A DNA stretch of 64,000 nt, taken from Hygrophila difformis. Lineage: Eukaryota; Streptophyta; Magnoliopsida; Lamiales; Acanthaceae. Positions 56,295-64,000 of the stretch are shown here, piece after piece (position 1 is the first letter of the stretch; each line of letters begins with the position of its first letter). The stretch covers positions 36,488,487-36,552,486 of the forward strand of contig JAOANR010000015.1 of the NCBI GenBank assembly GCA_030278955.1, given 5' to 3'. Below the pieces are notes generated by a model that ran no database searches, was not told the origin of the DNA, and saw only the letters and a list, made by a program, of their open reading frames with translations. The position numbers and the translations under genes are program-made.

Positions 56295-58765
56295 TTTGCT
56301 CTATTATGTGTTTAAAACTTGATAAAAGCATGTGGTGAGGTGTGTGGGGATTGCGTAAAGGATAGGTTTTGCATTGTCATATGCTAGTTAGATTTATTTT
56401 ATGCTATGGCTTTTGTCAAATTATACTGCGCAACTTGTGGATTCAAGTCATGGTTTGCAAGATAACCATGGGTAGATAACAAGGATATCTTAAGGGGATC
56501 TATGTTTCAATTCAACTAGCAACTTATTTAGAAGTTGCTAAATAATCATTGTTATTAATATTATTAATTGCTTGGGATAATTCATGAGATCTGTCTCTAA
56601 GGTAAATTGCATGTATTGAATATCTAGACGACTTGATTACGAAGGATCGTCAGGAAGCACCTGAGTCGTTAAGCGTTGGGTAATCATCAACAACAAGCTC
56701 TTCTGTGGGGCCCGTAACTAAATTGAAGCTGATCGGCACCTGCAAATCCGTGCTATACAGATGCGTGATGATGATCCATTGTAAGCAGATGATCAGAACA
56801 TCAGGAGAATAATATCTCAAACATCTTTAAATCTTAAAGATATATAGAGTAACTCATTCGACTGTATTGCTCGACGGATGTATGATGACATTCAATTCGA
56901 GACATCGAATTTAGTATACCGCAAAGATTAATTGGAGGCGTTTATGCAAGTGAACGTCCTGATACGCGATGCTCGCATGCTAATATATGTATTCATATTA
57001 TTGGTTACGTTTCATCCATAAAATTCTTCTTTTCATTTTCTTATTTATGAGAAAATGAATTCCTCTATTATTTTCCTTGCCTCATCTTCGGATTTTACTG
57101 TGTATGATTCGGTACCAGTTTTTCTCTCCAAGTTAACTCTATTTGCTGTCACATGTATCCCTCGTGGGCCATCTGAATGGTTCTCAACGATACTCTATCA
57201 GTATCGATATTTTCCACCGTTTCTATATTCTAATTAGTTTAAATTACTTGTCCTCTATATTGATAGGTGTAATGTGATTTAAACTTTTCAACTCCTTTAT
57301 CGATTCCCGAACTTATACGATAACATTGTCACTAACTTCCTTACACTGTCTGGAAGTTTCTTTAGTAACTGTTTGACTCTAAATTGGCCATTTTCCATTC
57401 ATTTGTTATTCTCGTTCTTAAATTGTCCTACTATTTCATACCTACCAGAGTAGAGTAGTTACTTACCGAATATTCTGTTAGTTCCTCGTATTTTCTACTT
57501 ATTTATTCTCACTACGATAATTTGGAGTCTTTATCAGTCGGCGTCATTTCTTTTGCTAATCTGAGTCAGTTCGTTATTGATTCACTTATTTACTTATATT
57601 TGTTCCATTATAAAATAACTCCCGTCTCAGTATCCTTACTTCCGCAAACAACGATTTTAGTTGTTTCGCATTCCTTTCCGCCTGTATGGAAGATTTTGAT
57701 TCTCGATATGATTCTGAATTTACCATACTCTTGGGAATTTGATCTCGCTTCCTATATTGTGTTTGAGACAGTTCATTTCTTTTGTAATGCAGGTTTATTC
57801 CAAGGCGAGAACTTCAAAAGAATTGTTAAAATAACACTGCACTTTGTGCAAATTGGCAGTGTGAATGCGAAGCAGAACATCCTACAGCGCGAAGTTGGAA
57901 GCGACTGATTCAAGATGTAAATAGTATATTCGGAGCAGAACTCAGTCCTAACAACATCCACATGAATTCTCGGGGAATAATTAATTGTTTTAACAGTTAG
58001 GAATTATGTAATATATCCTCGGAATGAGATGTAATCTTGGGATGTCATCAAACAAACACTACGAGCTGTAGATTGAGATGGATCCCGGGGTAAAATTCAC
58101 TGAAGTTGGGATCAGTAAGCATGGAAATTGAGTGGATTGTATTAATTTTCCAACTTTTCAATGAGAAAACACGAGATCGACGAGAGCATTGTGTGATGAG
58201 ATGCAACAAACACAGAGCTTCAGGCCAACATAACGATCGCATCTCAGAAATCGTGATACATGCCGTAAAAAGTGTGAGGAGGAACACGACAAAAGGTTGA
58301 GGCACGCAGGTTACCAACGGATGGTGAGCTCATTTGAGGTGATATCTAATTGATATGTCAGAAGTTGATGGAGCCTTAGGGAAAAGGCCATTGCTTGAAA
58401 TAAAATGTCAGATGGAATCTAGATTTTAATGAATGGATATGAGTTTGTAAGTGAGTTCCAGTGTAAGTGGGAGAAACACCTGAAGATGTTTAAGTTTCTC
58501 TTGCAATAACCAACAACGTTCGAGTGTTAGGTTGACAAGGGTCGAGAATATGAATCATACTAAAGACGAGTAATCAATGAAGGATGAAGTAATTATTATA
58601 AGATGCTCTAGATGGCGAAAGAACTATGGTCTCAACCGGTGACAAAGACACGATGTTAGGGACTGATAGAAACGTGTGCTTAGATGTTCAAAGTTGGATC
58701 TCACCCACAATTCAGTGGAGATAACATATTGGTCATACCCTTAATTCATTCGAGGACGAATGATC
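56295..58765 (+). other. Interior of element G without recognisable genes
   Basis: Frames on both strands are short. The longest (57522-57908) gives a hydrophobic peptide I cannot place. No gag, protease, RT or integrase motif was found. The end phrase CATTCGAGGACGAATGATCC is common at the 3' end of Tekay-type elements. Confidence 0.65.
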
Positions 58766-58780
58766 CTAAGGGAGAGGAAA
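58766..58780 (+). promoter_or_regulatory. Polypurine tract of element G
   Basis: CTAAGGGAGAGGAAA precedes the LTR start TGTAACATCCCG. Confidence 0.85.
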
Positions 58781-60184
58781 TGTAACATCCCGATTAATTA
58801 TTTCGTAATTAATTAAATTAATTGGGATTAGTTAATTAATTGAGTAAATTACAAATTGGACTTTGACTACTTTAATATATTGGGCCATTGGATAAACTAA
58901 ATGAGTATGCTCAATTATAATAAAATGTATGATCAATTAATTAAAGTCCATTGTGAGCAAGAACTCAAGAGAAATGATGGAGTCCAATAGCATTAGCACT
59001 CAAGCCCACAAGTGTTTAAACAATGGGTCAAGATGCATTATTGAAACAATGGGAGGATTAAATGAAAAAAAGAGGATATTGCAAATTGACCCTTGGACTT
59101 TAATTGGGGGAAGAAGTTAGAAATGGGTCTCATTCAGTCATTCTCTTCCAATGCAATTACGGGAGTTATGGAGAAGGATGAAGAGGCCGACAGTTAGAGA
59201 AAAGAAGAAGGAGACTCAATTTTTCTTAGCTTGAAGAATTGAGAAATCGATTTTCATGGGTAAGGTTTGCACTTTCAATTTCCCAAATTTTCCCTTGTTC
59301 CCGTTCCTTCTTCCCATTCTTGATTGGAGTTTGAAATTGGGCTGTGGGGGTGGTGGTGCCGCCGCGTCGGCGGCGAGGTGAAGGGAGGACGGAGGAGACA
59401 CCGGCGGTGGTGGTAGCGTCGCGGTGGCGCGATGCCTGGAGCAGCAACGGGCTGCTGCCCGCTGCATGAAGGAGCAGCGCACAGCGCTGCTGTGCTTCTG
59501 CTGGCGGTGCGCCGGTGCCTCGCCGGCGGCGTGGTGGTGGCAGCGACTCCGTGATGGAGACGGGTAGTGATGGTGGCAGTCGGTGGGGTGTTGGAGTTTT
59601 CGTGTTCTTTGTTTTGATGTTGAAAGGGTTGGATCTATGTTGAAATATTTGGGGAATTGCATGTTTATTTGATTAGAAGATGAATGTAATGTGAAGGTAA
59701 TTTTAGTTAATTTAGTACTTAAATATTTCTATTAGAAATAATAGTTTGTTAGATATTGACTATTTGGGGATTATGTGTTCCAATTGTTGAATTGGTGAGT
59801 AAATCTTTAAAATGGCTATTGTGATTCTTGAGATTGAAGTATTATTTGAGGTTGATGTGTGATTTGAGAATTTGGGAATACTTGTTCTTGAACAATTGAA
59901 ATGTGGATTATACTGACATGTATAATTTATGGTGGATAAATTGACTAATATTGATTAAATGTGGAATTGACCGAATTATTTTAATGAAGTTTGATTATTA
60001 GCATTGGAGTTTAGTGATTTTTCTTTAGATGGAAGACTTAAATGTTGTTGAAGTCCTTATGGAATTGTTGTTTATAATTTTGGAGAAAAACCATGTGCTA
60101 ATTGAGTTGTTTTGCTTAATTGATAATGTGAAATCTATGGCATGTCAAGAATTGAATGTTAGAATGAACATTCGTTGAATATAT
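58781..60184 (+). repeat. 3' LTR of element G, interrupted by element H
   Basis: It starts TGTAACATCCCGATTAATT. From 59517 it matches 53883 onward with few changes, and stops at AATATAT where H begins. A GC-rich patch (59340-59530) is readable on both strands but is not a convincing gene. The remainder should lie beyond H, outside the window. Confidence 0.85.
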
Positions 60185-61792
60185 TGCTAGCTCGTCGCAA
60201 AGCTGCAAATTAAATATTAGTCCTACACCACAGAAGAAGATAAATAAATGTAATATATATAGTGAGTAGGGTCGTCTCCACAGGGAACTTGCTCAAAGAG
60301 TTTATTTTCAATCACTTGATTAATTATAAATTATATTTATATTTATAAAGATGGGGGGATTTGATTTCAACTAAACTAGTAAAAAGAAAATAAAAATTAA
60401 ACAAGAATAAAAACAAATGCAAGGTAACAAGTGAGCTCTTTAGGATAATTAAAACTCTAGTTTAGGCATGAATTATGTATTGGATATGGAATTGATCATT
60501 GACATGCATTTAACTTAATTGGTTAATTGACTAAATTGGTTAAAGTTGGTCTACAAGCGTTTCCCAACCAATTTTTCCATACTTATTCGATGGCTTAGGT
60601 ACGACCATAAACCATTCCCCTAATCAAGTGTGAATACTAGGTACGACCATAGCATAACATGACTTAATAGCATTTAGCACAAGAAAAACCCAATTCGATT
60701 CAACACTAATCCTACGAGGTAGTGTTTAAAACCGATTTTAATCCCTCACTAGAGTATTCTTCCTCTAGTTTGCTACTTGATTGGAAAATTACACAATTAC
60801 GGATGCACTTCCCAATATAGCAATAAATTACTCAATCAACACGCGGCCGCTATATCAATCAAGCAATTCAAAACATAATAAATAGAGGAATTAAAAATAC
60901 CCAATTCAATTAAGCATAAAAATATGTCAACAAAATAAGTCTCACAATTCCATATCCACACACAAATTCAAAGCCTAAACTAGATAAGAAAACTACTCAC
61001 AATCCATCCAAAACATAACCAAATCCACACAATCCAACATGGTAATCAATTATAGAATTTGAACAAGAAAATCACCCACGAAGGATCGAATCCTTATTGC
61101 CCTTGGAATCCTCCAATTTTGTAAGTGCCAACAAAAATGGAGTATCCTCTCTAGTGTGTCTCCAATGGTTGGAACCTCTTTTTTGTGGAAAATTGGCCAA
61201 TGTCTTGTGTTTTGTGGAATAATGGCCAATGTGTTGTGTTTTGTGGAATAATGGCCAATGTGTTGTGTGTTGTGGAATAATGGCCAATGTGTTGTGTGTT
61301 CTTTGCTCTTTGGTCTCCTCCTATTTATAGCAAAACAAACCAATTTTTTTATTCTTCTTTCTCCCTTTTTGCATGTTCATGGTAGTAGCCTCCTCAATTG
61401 CATCCAAAAGCCTCCCTCAATTGCATCCAAAAACATCAAAATCATGCCTTTGATTATTCTTTTGTAATTGATTCCCAAGGATTTGATGCCCAAAGATTTG
61501 ATGCCAAAAAATCTGAAAATTGATGCCCAAAGATTTAGATGCTTCAATTTAGCCCCAAGGATATTTTTGCAAATTTTGATGCTTCACACATAGACCCCAC
61601 AGCTGGGAATTGGACCTTAGGCGTGGGCACGCCCAACACTTCAAAATAGGCTGTCCAATGTTGGAAATTTGCCACCTTTCCTACAAAACCAATGTCCCAA
61701 AAATCAATCCAATCAAAGCCATTTTTATTAATTTTCTCAAACAATTTAAGTTGACATATGCATAAAAATATCATCAAATACAACATATATCA
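60185..61792 (-). repeat. 3' LTR of element H
   Basis: Element sense TGATATATGTTG at 61792 to CGACGAGCTAGCA at 60185. The phrase GGGTCGTCTCCACAGGGAAC (60269-60288) resembles the same region of Athila/Tat LTRs and of element A. A 29-base tandem repeat is at 61195-61294. Confidence 0.75.
61195..61294. repeat. 29-bp tandem repeat in LTR H, about 3.5 units
   Basis: The unit contains GGCCAATGTGTTGTG and TGTGGAATAAT. Units differ at one or two bases. Confidence 0.85.
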
Positions 61793-61829
61793 ACTCCCCC
61801 ACACCTAATCCATGCTTGTCCTCAAGCAT
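61793..61829 (-). promoter_or_regulatory. Polypurine tract and hairpin of element H
   Basis: Minus strand: hairpin ATGCTTG, loop AGGA, CAAGCAT (61812-61829), then GATTAGGTGTGGGGGAGT and the LTR start TGATATATG. Confidence 0.85.
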
Positions 61830-63209
61830 ATATCAAGACCAAATATCAAAAGTGCATGCCAAACCAAGTATCATTCAACCATGTCAAAGTTTCATCAAAA
61901 TCAAGGTATGCAAAGCCAACTATCCTCACAAAATGGGAAAATATAATAAGAGATCACTCACCCTCAAGTGTTTAGGCTAGATTTCACTCAATACGCATAG
62001 AGAACTATCAATCCCATAGGCTTGCTATCAAATCACAGTAAATTCACATCTCAAATAATAACATGATGCTCATAATCAAAGGGTCTTTATTAGGGTTGTA
62101 ACGGGGCTAAGGTTGGGGTAGGAAAATATGGATATATGTAGGTTAAAAGGAATTGAGGAAATTGTCTAACCATCAAAACATGCTACGAAACATAAGTTGC
62201 ACAAATTCTCTTTGACATCAATGATCATGCTGCTCTCAAAATAAAGAATTACACTTGCAGCTAATACAAGCATGCCTGTCTCTCTCTCTTTTTTTTCTTC
62301 TTCTTTTTTTTTTTTTTTTTTTGGTGGCTTTCAATAGCTTGGTACGTTTATGAGAGGAATTCCATTGTCTGAAAATTGCAGACAGAACTTCAACTCTTTG
62401 TTCATAACACTCCGGTTAGAGGAACACGTTCCAAACTATTTATTTCCACTGCCCTGGTATTTTATTATTTTTTTTTTCTTTTTTTTTTTTTTTTTTTTAG
62501 AGAGAGGCAGTACAATAACAAAATCACATGTCGAATACAAAAACTCAATCAACTCACATCAAGTGCAACCTTTAACCAATTTCACATGTAATGATACTTA
62601 AACAAATTTCCTCATGTTCCTAGGGTTCAAATGAGTGTATGGCCATAATCGAAGAAAAAGGTCTCAGGCTAAGGGGTTAAACATGAACCAAGAAAAATGG
62701 ATATATCATCAATAGGCTCAGAGTGGTTCACTAAAGGATAAACATGGGTAAAGAGGAAAACAAGGCCAAAATGGGGTATTCCTAGTGCCCTTATCATTTT
62801 ATTTGCATCAAGATTCAAAAATGAGAGTACAATCAATTATGTATAATCAAGCAAGTTCTAGAAAATCAAGTCTCATGCGTTTCACACAATAAGAAAATTT
62901 GAGCAAATATGTGATGAGTTTTTTTTTTATTTTTTATTTTTTTATTTTTTATTTTTTTTATGATTTTTTTATTTCATGGATTTTTTATTTTTTATTTTTT
63001 ATTTTAAAGGCTCAAATTAAAAAAAAGGCTCAAATAGCTCACTTAGGGTTAAGTGATAGAAAACTAAGCATACCCCTCAATTAATTTGACTAAGAACATG
63101 ATAAACTCTACAATAGTCAAGCAATGCACATAAGACTTGGCAAGACAACACAAGAGGACAAGCTAGGAAGTTCAAAAATCATATTCATGTGTAAGAATAT
63201 CCTAAAAAT
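61830..63209 (-). other. Non-coding 3' region of element H
   Basis: AT-rich, with T-runs at 62290-62322, 62467-62500 and 62918-63005 (A-runs in element sense). No gene was recognised on either strand. Confidence 0.6.
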
Positions 63210-63245
63210 CCCCCCACACCTAAATCATGCAATGTCCCTATTGCA
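63210..63245 (-). promoter_or_regulatory. Second polypurine/hairpin module in element H
   Basis: Minus strand: TGCAAT, loop, ATTGCA (63228-63245), then GATTTAGGTGTGGGGGGAT. The purine core GATTTAGGTGTGGGGG is nearly that of the true tract at 61793, but no LTR follows. Confidence 0.7.
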
Positions 63246-63799
63246 AAATAAAGATGAAATAGAGAGGGTGAATGAAACTTCCCTGGATTACATGTGGGTG
63301 ACCAAATGTGCCTATTGTCATCTTTCCAAAACCTGCTATTGAAGCTTGCCCATTTGCACCTTGGGCATATGTGGAACATTTGAAGATGGTGTATTGGATT
63401 TCTTGTCCCATTACTAGACCTGCAAGCAGAAATTTCCCACAAACAACCAAGTAGAACAAGAATAGCACAATCCAATACCTCTTGAGCAAACCACAGTTCA
63501 AAGAAGTTTTAAATCCAGACTAGCTTATGCTCAACCAATCTTAATTCACAATATGCACACTTCAACTACACATATCATCTTGATTTACAGAAATCCCCAA
63601 CGTAATTAATCAAACTAAGCCAATACTCAAGTGGATATTTGAATACAAGAATAATCCCAATTCACCAAGCATATACTAATAGCAGTGTGCACAATTCAAT
63701 CTCAATTATGAATTCTAATTCAGCAAATAACCACAGAATGAATTACTAGATTTGTGCAGGGGATTAGGGATTTCAAAAAAAAGGGATAATTTGACTTAC
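63246..63799 (-). other. Candidate intron start and unassigned stretch in element H
   Basis: A consensus donor (CTT|GTAAGT, intron base 63799) opens this region on the minus strand, and a TTTCTGCTTGCAG|GT acceptor-like site lies near 63420. No convincing coding frame was found. Confidence 0.35.
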
Positions 63800-64000
63800 A
63801 AGATTGGGTTGATTAGGGTGTGGCAGCGGCGGCGTTGGGTGGAGCGGAGGCGGCGGCTCCTGTAAGACAGGGATGGTGGCGTGGGCGGCTGAGAAAGGCA
63901 GGGGTGGCTGAGAAAGGCAGGGGTGGACGGCGGGAGGTGGCCGGAGACGCGAGGCGGCGGCGACGTCGAGCTTCAGATCCCGCGAGACAGAGACGCGGAG
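63800..64000 (-). other. GC-rich segment before a splice donor, possible exon 1 of a gene in element H
   Basis: An abrupt GC-rich block ends at a donor at 63799. By analogy with A and B it could be the first exon of a 3' gene, but the ORF and promoter lie outside the window or are not recognisable. Confidence 0.3.

Larger units (their letters stand above)
53883..60184 (+). mobile_element. Element G: non-coding Tekay-like LTR element, truncated 5' LTR
   Basis: Plus-strand layout: partial 5' LTR, tRNA-Met primer site (56281), 2.5 kb without recognisable genes, polypurine tract (58766), and a 3' LTR interrupted by element H at 60185. The shared part of the LTRs is 53883-54558 with 59517-60184. 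Confidence 0.8.
60185..64000 (-). mobile_element. Element H: Athila/Tat-like retrotransposon, 3' part only
   Basis: A 1.6-kb 3' LTR (60185-61792) follows a polypurine tract with hairpin in minus-strand sense; the rest runs off the right edge. No pol sequence is within the window. It was inserted into the 3' LTR of G. Confidence 0.75.

Noticed and set aside
57522..57908. 128-codon hydrophobic open frame in element G
   Set aside because: No recognisable motif, no related frame elsewhere, AT-rich composition that gives chance hydrophobic peptides.
62918..63005. T/A-rich tract as a possible terminator or matrix attachment site
   Set aside because: Low-complexity T-runs are common in these elements; nothing specific supports a function.

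Overview
The window is nuclear plant DNA, most likely from a eudicot with a retrotransposon-rich genome. It is almost entirely a nest of LTR retrotransposons (Athila, Tekay-like Ty3/gypsy, Ty1/copia). No ordinary single-copy host gene, tRNA, rRNA or CRISPR array is visible. Plant markers are Athila-type gag-pol, tRNA-Asp and initiator tRNA-Met primer sites, plant env-like ORFs and a plant-type F-box gene. Species cannot be named from sequence alone.

Order of insertion. A copia element (D, minus; 1-14 and 53004-53882) was broken by a gypsy element (C, minus; 15-53003). The 5-bp duplication ACTTT and the integrase reading frame both rejoin across 53 kb. Inside C lie Athila element A (minus, 2151 to at least 16004) and Athila element B (plus, at least 16505 to 47972). 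They are separated by a 500-N gap that must hide at least about 3.1 kb. Inside B's gag gene sits a young non-autonomous relative, N (minus, 19052-33543), with 5.8-kb LTRs, no genes and a TGATG duplication. To the right are a non-coding Tekay-like element G (plus, 53883-60184) and the 3' part of an Athila/Tat-like element H (minus, 60185-64000).

Most interesting layer. The 3' halves of A and B are built like separately expressed gene cassettes. In element sense the order is: an array of CpG-rich nested palindromes that also occurs in that element's own LTR; in B a clear TATA box; a short exon 1; a GT donor; an intron carrying a second copy of the polypurine tract with its hairpin; an acceptor; then the ORF. 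In A the cargo is an env-like 'plant transposon protein' gene, followed by a second array and a divergent paralogue. In B the cargo is an F-box/Sel1-like protein whose two exons join in frame. The arrays of A (about 90 bp, GGCGC core) and B (about 95-105 bp, GTCGCGGAAC core) have unrelated sequence but the same four-site nested-palindrome layout. N keeps B's arrays and several acceptor/tract modules but no gene.

All pol genes are damaged by stops, frameshifts, truncation or nested insertions, except B's RNase H-integrase half and the F-box ORF, which are open.
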